Shown: in pieces, positions 8,281 through 18,550 of the stretch
How positions within the stretch are numbered: position 1 is the stretch's first letter
Layout of the letters: each line of letters starts with the position of its first letter
Assembly (NCBI GenBank): GCA_023150895.1
Contig: JAKLJY010000052.1
Span: forward strand, 1-54,234
Origin: Myxococcota bacterium
Lineage (GTDB): Bacteria > Myxococcota_A > Bradymonadia > UBA7976 > UBA1532
Direction of reading: 5' to 3'
DNA length: 54,234 nucleotides
Translations under genes and position numbers: made by a program
The notes under the pieces: generated by a model
Seen by the model: the letters and a program-made list of their open reading frames with translations, nothing else
What the model was told of the DNA's origin: nothing
The model's database searches: none

Positions 8281-9084
8281 ATGCTCGGCGCCCTGCACCG
8301 CGCGCTCCTCGGGCTCGCCGTCTTCCTCGTGATGAGCATCGGCTCCCTGGCGTTCGCCGCCAAGGCCGAACTGCCCGCGAAACCGACGGCCACGAAGACC
8401 GGCAAGGCCAAATCGAAGGCCAAGAGTGCGGTGAAGAAGGGCAAGAGCGCGGACGCCGAAAACAAGGCCGCGGCCGCGAAGGGCAAGCGCGCCCAGGCGG
8501 GCAAGGCGGCGAAGACGGCCCGGGCGAGTGCGCCGGCGGTCAAGCGTCGCATCCCCAAGGGCACCATGACGCTGCGCATCCTGAACACCCGCGACAAGGT
8601 CGAGGGCCTGCGGGTCGTCGAGGTCTCGAAGAAGGGCAAGCGCGAGGTCGCCCGCCTGACGGCGAAGGGCAAGAAGAAGCTCGCGTGGCTCCTGCGCGAT
8701 TCGCGCAACGGCAAGGTGCGCCGGCCGCCCGACCGCCTGCTCTATCAGCTCTATCAGGTGCAGCAGCACTTCGACGCGCCCATCGACGTCGTCAGCGGCT
8801 ACCGCGGCTGGGCGCGCAAGACGAGCCGGCACTTCAAGGGCTGGGCCGTCGACTTCAAGGTCGAGGGCGTCGATCCGCGTGTCGTCTGGAACTTCTGCAA
8901 GCAGTTCAAAGAGGTCGGCTGCGGGCACTACCCGACGTCCGGCTTCGTTCACATGGACATCCGCGACAAGAGCTACTCGTGGATTGACATGAGTGGTCCC
9001 GGCGAGCCGGCCCGCTACGTCAAGGAACAGACCGCCGGCGCGCCGAAAGAGACGGCCGAAGCGGCCCCCGAAGCCGAAGAGTGA
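8281..9084 (+). CDS. Secreted DUF882/M15-type cell-wall peptidase
   Basis: A 267-residue protein with a signal peptide (LLGLAVFLVMSIGSLAFA), then a Lys/Ala-rich, low-complexity stretch (about 30-95), then a peptidase domain of the DUF882/M15 group. The domain carries VVSGYRGWARKTSRHFKGWA with H-x3-G-x-A-x-D metal-site spacing and CGHYPTSGFVHMDIR with the final H-x-D. Such enzymes trim peptidoglycan peptides outside the inner membrane; E. coli YcbK is a known relative. The ATG at 8281 follows GGAGGTG by 6 bases, and is preferred over an upstream ATG at 8221 that would bury the signal peptide. The basic linker probably binds the cell wall or another polyanion (inference). It overlaps the next gene by four bases (GTGA). 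Confidence 0.8.
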   Translation: MLGALHRALLGLAVFLVMSIGSLAFAAKAELPAKPTATKTGKAKSKAKSAVKKGKSADAENKAAAAKGKRAQAGKAAKTARASAPAVKRRIPKGTMTLRILNTRDKVEGLRVVEVSKKGKREVARLTAKGKKKLAWLLRDSRNGKVRRPPDRLLYQLYQVQQHFDAPIDVVSGYRGWARKTSRHFKGWAVDFKVEGVDPRVVWNFCKQFKEVGCGHYPTSGFVHMDIRDKSYSWIDMSGPGEPARYVKEQTAGAPKETAEAAPEAEE

Positions 9085-9542
9085 GCCCGGAAGCGCTCGA
9101 ACCGGGGCGGCGATACCCGAGCGCGGTCGACCGCTGGCTGGCGGTGATCCTCGTCGCCGGTCCGGTGACGGGCGTGGTGCTGCCGTTGCTCGCCGCCTAC
9201 GGCAGCCCCGGCTGGCCGGCACACGCCCTCGTTCCCGCAGCAGTGTTTGCAGCGATCTACGGTCTGTTCCTGTTTCCGCTCTATTATGAGCTCGGACCGG
9301 ACGCCGTGATCATCCGGTTCGGTGTGTTCCGGTCGCGGGTGCGATATGCAGACCTGCGGCGCGTCGAGCCGACGGGCAACCCGCTGTCGAGCCCGGCGCT
9401 TTCCCTCGACCGCCTGCACCTCGACGCGGGTAGCCCCCTCGGGCCGAACATCTCACCCCGGGAGCGCGACGACTTTCTGAACGCCCTTGCCGCCCGGTGC
9501 CCGCATCTGCGCCGTCAAGGCGACGCCCTCGTCCCGCGCTGA
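9081..9542 (+). CDS. Membrane protein with bacterial PH-like domain
   Basis: A 153-residue protein with two membrane segments near the N-terminus (about 18-40 and 47-66), then a small beta-rich domain with YELGPDAVIIRFGVFRSRVRYADLRRVEPT, the pattern of bacterial PH (bPH/YyaB-like) domains, and a tail with ISPRERDDFLNALAARCP. The start is a GTG overlapping the TGA of the peptidase gene, so the pair is coupled. The function of these small proteins is not known. The gene is convergent with selO 19 bp away. Confidence 0.6.
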   Translation: MSPEALEPGRRYPSAVDRWLAVILVAGPVTGVVLPLLAAYGSPGWPAHALVPAAVFAAIYGLFLFPLYYELGPDAVIIRFGVFRSRVRYADLRRVEPTGNPLSSPALSLDRLHLDAGSPLGPNISPRERDDFLNALAARCPHLRRQGDALVPR

Positions 9543-9561
9543 GGGCTTCCGCGGCTCGAGC

Positions 9562-11202
9562 TCACGAGCTGCACGACAGCGCGGAGCACCCGGCCTTGTC
9601 GCGCGCCCACTCGGGCCGGCGGGCGGTGTAGCGAGCATCGGCCGGGTCCTCGTAGGGTCGGCGACAGACGTCGAGCAGCCGTTCGAGGGGTTGCAGATCG
9701 CCCCGTTCGGCGGCGTCGATGGCCTCCTGCGCCAGGTAGTTGCGCGGCAATACCGCGGGGCTCGCGGCGCGCATGCCGGCGCGGCGTACGTCGGCGGGCG
9801 TCGTCTCCCGCGGGTCGTCGAAGCGCGCGCGGTGGCGGTCGAGGAAGCCCTGCAGGCGGGCACGCACATCTCCGTCGTCCGCGGGGCGAGCGCTCGGGTC
9901 GTAGTACGCGGGGTCGAACAGACGCACCCGCTCGGCGTCGCCGCTGCGGCCGGCCGGCGTCGCCGTCGCGTCGATGAGACGGCGGAAGAAGATCGCGGGA
10001 TCCGTCTCGACCGCGGTGAGCAGCGCGAGCAGGTCTTTGACGAGCGCGGCGTCGCCGGGGTCCGTCCAGTCGAGCGTCAGGCCGAGACGGCGGGCCATGC
10101 GTGCGCGCCAGTGGTCTTCGAAGTGTGTCACGAAGGCCGACAGACCCGGCTCGAGGCGGGCGGGGTCGGTGATCAGCGGCGCGAGCGCCATCGCGAACCG
10201 GTAGAGGTTCCAGTGGGCGACCGCCGGTTGATGCCCGTAGCGGTACCGCCGGCTCTGAAAGTCGGTCGTGTTCGGGGTGAAGTCCGGGTCGTAGACGTCC
10301 GTGAAGCCATAGGGGCCGTAGTCGATGGTGATGCCCAGGACTGAAAGATTGTCCGTGTTCATGACACCGTGGACGAAGCCGACGTGCATCCAGTCCGACA
10401 CCATGCGGGCCGTGCGGGCGACCGTCGTCTCGAACAGACCGACGAGGGCGTCGTCGGTGCAGACCGTGCCGAGTTCGGGGAAGTGATGCGTCAGAAGCCA
10501 GCCGGCGAGCGTGCGGCCGAGCGTGTGTTCGCCGCGTTCGGCGAGGATCTCGAAGTGCCCGAGGCGGACGAATGTCGGCGCGAGGCGCGTGACGATGGCC
10601 CCCGGCTCGGCGCGCGGGTGACCGTCGTAGAACATGTCGCGGACGACGGGCTCGCCCGTGTCGACGAGGGCGAGGGCGCGGGTGGTCGGCACACCGAGGT
10701 GAAACATGGCCTCGCTGCACAGAAACTCGCGCAATGACGACCGCAGCACGGCGCGGCCGTCGCTGCGTCGCGAGAACGCCGTGGGGCCGGCGCCCTTGAG
10801 CTGCACCTCCCAGCGCTGCCCGCCGCGCGTGCCGGGCCCCCCCGCTCCAACGACCTCGCCCAGGGTGATGGCACGCCCGTCGCCGAGCTGCCCCGCCCAG
10901 TGACCGAACTGATGACCGCCGTAGCGGGCCGCGTAGGGGCGCATGCCGGGCAACCGACGGTTGCCGGAGAGCACGGCCGCGGCCTCTCCGGGGTCGGGCG
11001 TGCCCTCGAGGCCGAGGAGCGCCGCGGCCTCGGGCGAGTACGCGAGCAGGCGCGGCGCCGGGACGGGGGTGGGGTCGACGGCGGCCCAGGCGGCGTGCGG
11101 GACGTCGCGGGAGCGGCGTGCGAGGGCAGGGGGTGGCACCTCGCCGGGCAGCGTGCGCACGAAGGTGTCGTCGAAGGTCAACTCGGAGAGAGTACGGGGC
11201 AT
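9562..11202 (-). CDS. selO: Protein adenylyltransferase SelO (YdiU/UPF0061)
   Basis: A 546-residue protein spanning the full family length. It has YGGHQFGHWAGQLGDGRA (94-111), LKGAGPTAFSRRSDGRAVLR (135-154) with the ATP-binding Lys, and GFVHGVMNTDNLSVLGITID with metal-binding Asn and Asp. It ends CSALSCSS; in animal SelO a selenocysteine occupies the penultimate region, and here it is cysteine. SelO has a kinase-like fold but binds ATP upside down and transfers AMP to Ser, Thr or Tyr of proteins, linked to redox stress. It stands alone and is convergent with the PH-domain gene. Confidence 0.95.
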   Translation of the reverse strand: MPRTLSELTFDDTFVRTLPGEVPPPALARRSRDVPHAAWAAVDPTPVPAPRLLAYSPEAAALLGLEGTPDPGEAAAVLSGNRRLPGMRPYAARYGGHQFGHWAGQLGDGRAITLGEVVGAGGPGTRGGQRWEVQLKGAGPTAFSRRSDGRAVLRSSLREFLCSEAMFHLGVPTTRALALVDTGEPVVRDMFYDGHPRAEPGAIVTRLAPTFVRLGHFEILAERGEHTLGRTLAGWLLTHHFPELGTVCTDDALVGLFETTVARTARMVSDWMHVGFVHGVMNTDNLSVLGITIDYGPYGFTDVYDPDFTPNTTDFQSRRYRYGHQPAVAHWNLYRFAMALAPLITDPARLEPGLSAFVTHFEDHWRARMARRLGLTLDWTDPGDAALVKDLLALLTAVETDPAIFFRRLIDATATPAGRSGDAERVRLFDPAYYDPSARPADDGDVRARLQGFLDRHRARFDDPRETTPADVRRAGMRAASPAVLPRNYLAQEAIDAAERGDLQPLERLLDVCRRPYEDPADARYTARRPEWARDKAGCSALSCSS

Positions 11203-11240
11203 GGGAGTGGGATGCCGCGCGGGGGCTCCGCGTCGCGCCG

Positions 11241-12866
11241 TCAGTCGGCGAAGAGCATGCGGTGCATCAACAGACCGATGGACTGGCGCGCGTGTTGTCG
11301 GTCGAGGTGCAGCCGCTCGGCTTCCTCGGCCTGCGCCCGCGCCTCGCCCTCGCGCAGGAACAACGTCGACGCCTTCTCGACCTCGACGGCGGTGAGCGCG
11401 CGACGCAGGGCGCCGGCCTCGGCCATGCGCTCGGCGAGCCCGCGCCGGGCGGCTTCCACCTCGTCACGCGTGCGGCGCTCGACCCGCGCGAGATGTGCCC
11501 GCCGCGCCGCGAGGCCGTCGAGCTCGGCGAGCCGCTCCTGCACCTGCCGCCCCTGCTGCCCGCCCGTCTCGACGGGCTCGGCGAGGGTGCGGGCACGCTC
11601 GAGTGCGTCGCGGGTGAACGACTCGAAGGCATCACATCGCATCGCGAAGGTGCCGTCGATGTCATCGAGTTCGCCGCGCAGCGTGCGCAGGCGCGTCGCC
11701 GCGTCGTCGAGCAGGGCTCTCTGTGCCGTGACGGCGGTGTTGGCCGACCGCAGGCGGGCGCCGAGTTCGTCTGCCTGTGAGTGCAGGGCCCGGCCGATCC
11801 GGGTGGCGGCCTCTTGCGCTTCGTCTCGGGCGGCCTGCGCGCGTTCGAGCTGATCGGACAACCGAGAAATTTCGTCGACGGCGACCCGGATCTCACGCGG
11901 CACGTGATCGGCGTGAAAGTGCTGCAGCACGGTGCGCAGGACGGCGGCGAGGAAACTTTCGGCCGTGGGCGCGACGGCGGCCGGCTCCCCGCTGCGGGTG
12001 CTGTGCCGCGCGGCCCAGCGCTCGATGTCGACGCGCTCCTCGAGGGCGTCGAGCGCGGCGAGGACCTCCTCGGCGCTCTCCGGGCGGGCGTCGGCGCGCG
12101 GGTCCATCAGCCGGGCGATGAGCGTGCGCAGACCGTCGGGTACGTCGTCCCGGTCGAGCGTCGGCGGTTGGGTTGCGCGACAGACCTGCACCGCGACGTG
12201 CATGGCATGGCCGCTGTACGCCGGCACGCCGGCGAGGCATTCGTAGAGCACCGCCCCGAGCGCATACAAATCCGTGCGGACGTCCGCCGGGGCGCCGCGG
12301 AATCGCTCGGGCGGCGAGTACGACGGGGTGCCGACGACCTCGCCCTGCGCCGTGTGGACGAGGCGCTCGGGGTCGTTCGTCGGCAACGCGGCGATGCCGA
12401 GATCGAGGATCTTCACCGCGCGGTGATCGGTGTATTCGCGACACAGGAAGACATTGGAGGGCTTGATGTCCCGGTGCACGGCCCGCTGGTGGATCGCCAA
12501 CAGACCGAGGGTGATGCCGCGCGCGACGTCGAGCGTGGCGCGGGGTGTCATCGGACCGACGCGACGGATGCGTTCGTCGCAGGTCTCGCCGTGCAGACGC
12601 TCCATCACGAGATAGACGCGGCGGCTCGGGTGCAACCCCCACTCGTGGACACGCACCACGTTGGGGTGGTCGAGGAGCCAGCAGAGGCGGGCCTCCTGCA
12701 TCATGCGCGCGATGGACGTCTCGTCCTCGACCACCCGGGGGCGCAGGACCTTGACCGCGACGGTCTCGCCGGAGTCGATCCGGATGCCTTCGTGAACATC
12801 CGCCCAGGAGCCGGCGCCGATGAGCGCGCCAACGCGTAAACCGTCGATTTCGAAGGTCGGTGGCAT
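11241..12866 (-). CDS. Cytosolic Ser/Thr protein kinase with C-terminal coiled coil
   Basis: A 541-residue Hanks-type kinase. Residues 10-275 are the catalytic domain: glycine loop GAGSWADVHEG (17-27), K39 in VAVKVL, HRDIKPSNV (131-139) with catalytic D133, DLG (155-157) in place of DFG, and GTPSYSPPERF in the activation segment. Residues about 330-541 are rich in Glu, Arg, Ala and Leu with heptad character and predict a long coiled coil. No membrane segment is seen, unlike PknB-type receptors. The ATG at 12864-12866 is chosen because the kinase domain begins right after it; the longer open frame upstream has no family character. The gene is divergent from the HEAT-like gene, 90 bp away. Confidence 0.92.
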   Translation of the reverse strand: MPPTFEIDGLRVGALIGAGSWADVHEGIRIDSGETVAVKVLRPRVVEDETSIARMMQEARLCWLLDHPNVVRVHEWGLHPSRRVYLVMERLHGETCDERIRRVGPMTPRATLDVARGITLGLLAIHQRAVHRDIKPSNVFLCREYTDHRAVKILDLGIAALPTNDPERLVHTAQGEVVGTPSYSPPERFRGAPADVRTDLYALGAVLYECLAGVPAYSGHAMHVAVQVCRATQPPTLDRDDVPDGLRTLIARLMDPRADARPESAEEVLAALDALEERVDIERWAARHSTRSGEPAAVAPTAESFLAAVLRTVLQHFHADHVPREIRVAVDEISRLSDQLERAQAARDEAQEAATRIGRALHSQADELGARLRSANTAVTAQRALLDDAATRLRTLRGELDDIDGTFAMRCDAFESFTRDALERARTLAEPVETGGQQGRQVQERLAELDGLAARRAHLARVERRTRDEVEAARRGLAERMAEAGALRRALTAVEVEKASTLFLREGEARAQAEEAERLHLDRQHARQSIGLLMHRMLFAD

Positions 12867-12956
12867 GGGGTCACCGTACCCGAGCGCCGCCCATCCGGGA
12901 AGCCCTGGATGCCGCATCGCGTGGCGCATCGCGCCGTCTCGGCGTACGTTCCCCCG

Positions 12957-15900
12957 ATGGACCCGACCCCCCTCGACACGATTCTCGACACGAGCCTCGC
13001 CCCGTTGACCCACGCCGACCGGATGAAGCGCATGGTCGCCCTTGGCCGCGCTGCCCGGGCCGACGATCCTTCCGGCGCCGACGCCCGCGCCGCGATCGTC
13101 TCGCTGCGCGCTCGGGGCGTCTACGGTCGGTTGCTCGCGCTCGCGACCGTGCACGCCCCGGTTCGCCGACGACGCACACATCGAGGCCGCCTGGGCCGCC
13201 TTGCCGGCGCGGGCCCGGCCGGGCCTGCTGCGCGGGCTGCGGGGCCGCCGGCGGGAGGCGCTCGTCGACGCGCTCGTTGAGCGGGCGTTGGCCGGAAGCG
13301 AGTCCGAGGCCGTCGATCTGTTGCCCTACGCGACGGCGGCGACGTTCGAGGCACACGCCGCGCGGCTGGATGAGGAGGGCAGTCCGGTCGGCTGGGAGCG
13401 CGCTGCGCGGTGGCACCCCGCGTGGGTGGCCGGATGGCTCGCTTCGACGGCCGCCGGCGCCGCGGGCACACTGGACATGCGCGTGCGCTGGCGATTCGGT
13501 TCGGTCTCGATGACACTCGTCGAGCGGGCACCCGACGCGGCGGTGTCCCTCGGTGAGCGTTGGCTCGCGGCCGGCGAACGCCCGGCGCAGACCTTCTGGG
13601 CCCGCCTGGCGCGCCTCCGACCGGAACAGACGCTCGCCGTGCTGAGGACGCTCCGGCAGAACAGTCCCGAGGCCGCCCCACCCGGGCCGTTTGCCGGCCT
13701 GGACTTCGGACCGTGCGCGGACCGTCTGGCACCCGAGTCTCTGGCGTTTCTGGCGCATCATGCCTGGGAGACGCTGCCCGAGAACGGCGGCGCGGCGCGC
13801 TGGCAGCGGCGTCTTTCGGCTGCGCAGCGCGCGGCGCTCGTCGAGGCCGTCGCGACGCGGGCGGCCGGCGCGTGGGGCGCGCGGTTTCTCGCGGAGATCG
13901 AACCCGCGGACCGGCGGGCGCGCGCTTTCGAACGGTGGGTGGCCGCGGCGCGGGGTCGTCAGCCCGACGGCATCGTCTCCCCCGAACGACTCGCCGCCCT
14001 GCCCCGCGTGTTTCGAGAGCGCGAGGCGCGACGGCATCTGGAATCCGTTCCCGCTCTCGCGGCCGCGCCCCGGCAGCGTGTGCGGTATGCCGCGCTGCTC
14101 GGGTTCGCCGACGCGCAGGCCGTCCTGGCGAGCTTCCTCGGGCACCCGGAGGGCGAGGTGCGCGCCGACGCGGCGGCTGCGCTGCTCTCCACCCCGGGTC
14201 ACGATCGCGCGGCCGTCGACGCGGCGCTCGCCTATGTCATCGCGCGGCGCTTCGAGCAGGATCCCGTGCGGCAGGCCATGATCACCGCCTTGCTGCGCCT
14301 GCCGCGCGGTGTCTTCGCGCCCGCCTCCCTCCCGGCGGTCGGGCAGATCGCGCAGCACGCGCTCGACGCCGCCGATCTGTCGGGCGGTACGGCCGCGGCG
14401 CTCGAGGCGCTGATCGTGCGTCTGTTTCCGCTCGACCCGGCCTGGGGGGCGCGCTGGCTCACGGCGCTGCTCGAGGCCCGGGGCACGCTCTCGGCCGCGG
14501 GGCTGGCGGCCCACCTGAACCGGCGCGAAGTCATGGCCCTGGCGGAGACGCTCGGGGCGCTGGCAGAGGCCTGGACGACGCGGGAGCGCGCCGGGGCGGT
14601 GCTGTGGCTGGCGGGCGGACTCGGTGCACGTCTGTCGGATGTGCCCGGGGTCGTTTCGGCCCTCGCACGGCTCGCCGCCGAACTGCCCTTCGTCGGGGTG
14701 GCCGGCGCCGCGCTCGGTCTGTTGCGTCGCCACGCGCCGCGCCGGTTCGCGGCCCTCGTCCCGGAACTCGTGCGGACGGATCCGACCTTCGTCGTCCTGC
14801 CCGTGGTGTCGCACTGTCTGTCGATGCATCGGCAGGACCTGCTGGACGTGGCCCTCGGCGACGGGCCGATGCGCGGGCGCTTCGCGAGCGGCCGCACCGT
14901 CTGGGTGTTGAACTTCGGCGGTGGGTACGGGCGCTGGCACCCCACGCAACAGATTCGCCACGCGGCCGGGCTCGCCCGCATCGTCGACGACCCGAAGCGG
15001 GACGTCGGGGCGGTCCGGGACGCCCTCGACCGACTCGTCGAGCTGTGCTTCATCGCGCCCGAGGCGGTGCTCCGCGCGGCGGGCGACGCCCGGCCCCCCG
15101 TGCGCGAACTCGGCGTGCGGGCGCTGCCGCGGCTCGACGGGGGCGAGGGCCTGCCGCTGCTGCTCGAGTGCCTGAACGACGACCGCGCGCGCTTCGCCAT
15201 CTATGCCCTGCGCAAGGTGCTGTCCGAGCTGCCGAAGGCGCGGGCGCTGCAGATCCTCGAGACGGCCCCCATGGAGCGCGTGACGGCGGCGAAGGAGGTC
15301 GTTCGCCTGCTCGGTGAGCTCGGCGGCGAGGCGGCCTTTCGGCGTCTGTTACGGACCGCCGCGCCGGCAAAGGACGCGCCGCGTGTCCACCGCGACATCC
15401 GCATCGCTGCACTGCGGGGTCTGTGGCACTTCCTCGACCGCGACGAAACGTGGTCTGTCTTCGAACAGACCGTGCAGGACCCCGACTGGGTCGTGGCCGG
15501 CCGCCTCGCGGATCTGCCGCAGAATGTGCTCCCACCCGCGCGGGAGGCGCGCATGACGACTCTGCTGGCCGCGCTCCTCTCCCGGCCGGAGCCCGAGGCG
15601 CGGCTCGAACTGCTCAATCGTCTGATCGGCCTGCCCGTGCGGGATGCCGAGCGCCGTCTGTTCGCGCGGATGCTCGACCTCATGGGAGCGCGGGCCGTGG
15701 CCGAGTCGACGACGGCGTTCGCGACCGTGCTCGCGCGCATGCGCACGAACGAGGTGAGCGTGGTCGCCGGACGTCTCGCCGCGCTGTCCGGTCGCCGACG
15801 TACCTACCTGGGGCTCCTCGACGCGCTGCGGGCGCGCCTGGGTCCCTATGCACCGGAACACATCCGCGCGGTGGCCGTGGAGACCTGGCGGGGGATCCGG

Positions 15901-16257
15901 GACGAGCCGCTGTCGGTCGGCCCTGCATTGCGGCTCGCCGGCGTACTGCTGCCGTGGTCCGCGCTGGCCGATGAACTCACGCGCCTGTCGGCGGCCGGTC
16001 GTTTCCACGCGGACGCGCTGGCCGTGGCGCTCGAGGCTGCGCGGCGGTGTGTTCACCCGGAACGGCTCGAACACGCGCTGGCGACCGCGAGTGATTCACA
16101 CCTGCGGCGTGTGGCACTCGAAGCGCTCCGGGCTGCCGCTGGTCCGGACGCGGGGTGGACGACGGAGCGGTGCGCGCGCCTCGACGCTTTCCGGCGCGAT
16201 CCGGCGCCCCTGGTGGCCGAGGCCGCGTGGTCGACGTTCCCGCCGGAGGAGGACTGA
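12957..16257 (+). CDS. Large HEAT-like helical repeat protein, split by an apparent frameshift
   Basis: The reading frame from ATG 12957 gives a natural N-terminus (MDPTPLDTILDTSLAPLTHA), then loses sense near 13160. Sense resumes in the +1 frame with RFADDAHIEAAWAALPARAR and runs to 16257. Removing one C from the CCCC run at 13156-13159 joins the two into about 1,099 residues. The product is nearly all Ala/Leu/Arg/Glu-rich helix pairs, for example VRADAAAALLSTPGHDRAAV and VRELGVRALPRLDG, like HEAT or armadillo repeats. Such proteins are scaffolds; no partner is visible. No signal peptide or membrane segment. It could be a sequencing error, a real pseudogene or, less likely, a programmed shift. 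Confidence 0.65.
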
Positions 16258-16283
16258 CACCCGGACCGGGTGGCGGCCGCCGC

Positions 16284-17741
16284 CTACAATCCGAGCGCCT
16301 GTTCCAGCGCGCGCAGGCGCCGGGCTTCCGAGAGGTAGAAGCCGCGGTGGTCGAACGGGGCGGGGACGGCATCGGCGATCTGGCCGACCTCGTCGAAGTG
16401 ATCCGCGGGGATGATGCCGAGGAACTCGCCCCACCGTGCGGACGACACGAGCACGACGCCATCGTTCTCGCCGTGATCCCCGTCGTCGGCCGCCGCTGCG
16501 GACATGAGCGCGTGCGAGGCCCCGAGGACGAGCTCGACGACCTCGTCGTCGTTGGCCTCGCGGCAGGGGCCCTCGAGGCGGCTGCACGTGCGGCCCGCCC
16601 ACGAGAAGCGGGGCATCGCCTCGATGTCCGGGTACTGCTGCGCAAACGCCGCCATCGCGTCGCGGCTGAAGTCCTCGCCCGCGAGCCACTCGGGGATGTC
16701 GAGGGGGATGCCCGCATGCGGTGAGCTGATGGTCGTCACGGAGGCGACGCGGTCGGCGTACCCGAGCCCGGAGATGAGCACGCGCGCGTCGAGCCCGCCC
16801 TGGCTGTGTGCGATGAGATGGACCTTGGCGGCCCCCGTCTCGGCGAGCACGGCGTCAATCTGCGGCGCGAGCACGGCGGCGCGGTCCGTCGAGGCACCGA
16901 TGGGCGGGACGACGGGCGTGGACACGGCGAACCCGCGACCCGAGAGCAGCGGCACGATGTCATAGAAGTAGTCGAGAATGCCGAAGTAGCGGTCCGTGCC
17001 CGCCATGCCATGCATCAGCACGATGGGATAGCGTGTGGCCTCGCGACCGCACTCGGCAACACAGACGAGGCTGCCGCGAAGCGTCACCGATGGGGCGCCG
17101 GGCGCTGGAACGACGGCCCATCGCAGCTCTCCGGGGTTGACCGTCGTCACTTGCAGGCTGAACACACCGCGTTCGTCCGTCAGTGCATTGCCGAGCTCAT
17201 GGCCTCCCGGATCGGTGACGACGACCGCCGCGCCGGGCGGCGCGTCGCGGGCTGAGAGACGCACCGTGACGCCCGGTCCGACGACGGCGAAGTAGCGCAG
17301 CGGGCCACAACTGGGGTCGCCCGTGAATCCGCCGCCGAGGGCGATCTCGACCGGCCGACCGGGCGGCGGGCAGGGAGGGACCGCGTCGGGGTCGCCGGCG
17401 TCCGTCGCGGCGTCCGCATCGACGGGGAGCGCCCCGGCATCCGGCTTGCCCGCGGCGTCAGTCTCGGGGGCCGCGTCCGAACGGACGCCCTGGTCCGTCT
17501 GCGGCGACACTCCGTCATCATCGCGCCCGGCCGACGCGTCGGGCCGCTCGGGGTCGAGCGCGCCGTCGCTCGGTCGGTCGACGCGCGCATCTTTGCGCCA
17601 CGCGCCGTCGGCCTCCGGCTGCGCAAGATCCCGGTCGACGGTCGTCTCTCCGCAGGCGGCGGCCAGAAGACCGGCGGCGATGCAGACGAGCGCCGTGTGG
17701 CGAGCGCGGCAGGACGTGGTGGACCGTGTCGTGCGCCTCAC
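16284..17741 (-). CDS. Lipase-like alpha/beta hydrolase lipoprotein
   Basis: A 485-residue protein. The N-terminus has a signal peptide ending in a lipobox (GLLAAAC, lipidated C30), followed by an Asp/Ala/Pro-rich linker to about residue 125. A beta-rich segment precedes the hydrolase domain (about 238-485), which has YPIVLMHGMAG with the oxyanion-hole His-Gly, the nucleophile S313 in AHSQGG, a likely Asp in ENDGVVLVSSARWG and a likely His in ADHFDEVGQ. It resembles bacterial triacylglycerol lipases of family I. It starts with GTG overlapping the TGA of the upstream Uma2 gene, so the two are coupled. The substrate is unknown. Confidence 0.88.
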   Translation of the reverse strand: MRRTTRSTTSCRARHTALVCIAAGLLAAACGETTVDRDLAQPEADGAWRKDARVDRPSDGALDPERPDASAGRDDDGVSPQTDQGVRSDAAPETDAAGKPDAGALPVDADAATDAGDPDAVPPCPPPGRPVEIALGGGFTGDPSCGPLRYFAVVGPGVTVRLSARDAPPGAAVVVTDPGGHELGNALTDERGVFSLQVTTVNPGELRWAVVPAPGAPSVTLRGSLVCVAECGREATRYPIVLMHGMAGTDRYFGILDYFYDIVPLLSGRGFAVSTPVVPPIGASTDRAAVLAPQIDAVLAETGAAKVHLIAHSQGGLDARVLISGLGYADRVASVTTISSPHAGIPLDIPEWLAGEDFSRDAMAAFAQQYPDIEAMPRFSWAGRTCSRLEGPCREANDDEVVELVLGASHALMSAAAADDGDHGENDGVVLVSSARWGEFLGIIPADHFDEVGQIADAVPAPFDHRGFYLSEARRLRALEQALGL

Positions 17742-18550
17742 TCGAAGACGTCCGTCACGCGATTCGCCGTCGCGGCCCGGACGAGGAGCGCGGTCAGTCG
17801 TCCCGCGTCGGCGCAGCCTTCGAGGACGGCCTGGTCCGCCGGGCGGAGGGCGACGCCCCGGGCGCCGAGGACCTGCGCAATGCTCTGACGCAGGGCGAGC
17901 AGCGCGCCCTCGTCACGGCCTTCTTCTCGGCCTTCTTCACGGCCTTCTTCGCGGCCTTCCGCACGTACGTCGTCGAGGCCGTGATACCCCTCGCGCTCGA
18001 GCAGGTTGCGCAGCGCGGCGGCCTGCGCGGCGGTGCGATCGTACAGGGCTTCGACCGGCACCGGGTTGCGCAGTACGCCGGGCGCCGTGAGCGACTCGCC
18101 GGGGCCGACGAGGCGCACTTCGGCGTCGGCGGTGTGGACCTCGACCCGGCGGGGACCGATGAGGCGCACGACCCAGATCCAGCGCGTGCCGGCCGCAAGC
18201 AGCTCTTCGATCTTCAGCTTCAGCTCGCCCTCGTCCTGACCGGTGCCGGCGTACTCCACCGCCAGCGGAGGCACGCCTTTCACCCAGCCGGGCCGGTCGG
18301 GCACGTTGCCGACGGCGATGTCCGGCGCGCGCAGCAGACCGGCTTCGGGGGCGAAGCCGACGTCGTTGCCGACGCCGTCGACGTCCGGATCGGTGTCGAG
18401 CGCGAGCGTGCCCGCCGCGGTGCCTCGCCCGCCGTCCGCGCCCGTCGGGGCGCAGAGAATCGGGTGCCCGTGCGAGAGCTCATACGGATCGCCGGCGCGG
18501 AGCTGGTCGGCGTGGAAGGGGCCACGGGCTTGAAGTCGGCGGGGATCCAT
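17738..18550 (-). CDS. Uma2 (DUF820) family putative endonuclease
   Basis: A 270-residue protein with the Uma2 PD-(D/E)XK-like core: PDIAVGNVPDRPGWVKGVPP, LAVEYAG, and the helix ELKLKIEELLAAGTRWIWVV with E-x-K spacing. A helical C-terminal part follows, containing four EG[R]EEG-type repeats, encoded by the near-repeated DNA at about 17920-17965, and ending in a helical domain. Uma2 proteins are very abundant in some phyla, and their role is unsettled; a nuclease activity is inferred from the fold. The ATG at 18548-18550 is chosen as it sits just before the family's start. Its stop overlaps the lipase start. Confidence 0.8.
   Translation of the reverse strand: MDPRRLQARGPFHADQLRAGDPYELSHGHPILCAPTGADGGRGTAAGTLALDTDPDVDGVGNDVGFAPEAGLLRAPDIAVGNVPDRPGWVKGVPPLAVEYAGTGQDEGELKLKIEELLAAGTRWIWVVRLIGPRRVEVHTADAEVRLVGPGESLTAPGVLRNPVPVEALYDRTAAQAAALRNLLEREGYHGLDDVRAEGREEGREEGREEGRDEGALLALRQSIAQVLGARGVALRPADQAVLEGCADAGRLTALLVRAATANRVTDVFE

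Noticed and set aside
12871-14961. A minus-strand open frame of nearly 700 codons opposite the HEAT-like gene
   Set aside because: No domain or start signal; codon pattern fits the plus-strand gene instead.
17915-17970. Short tandem repeats that look like a CRISPR or satellite
   Set aside because: They are the codons of the EG-repeat tail of the Uma2 protein, without spacers of constant length.
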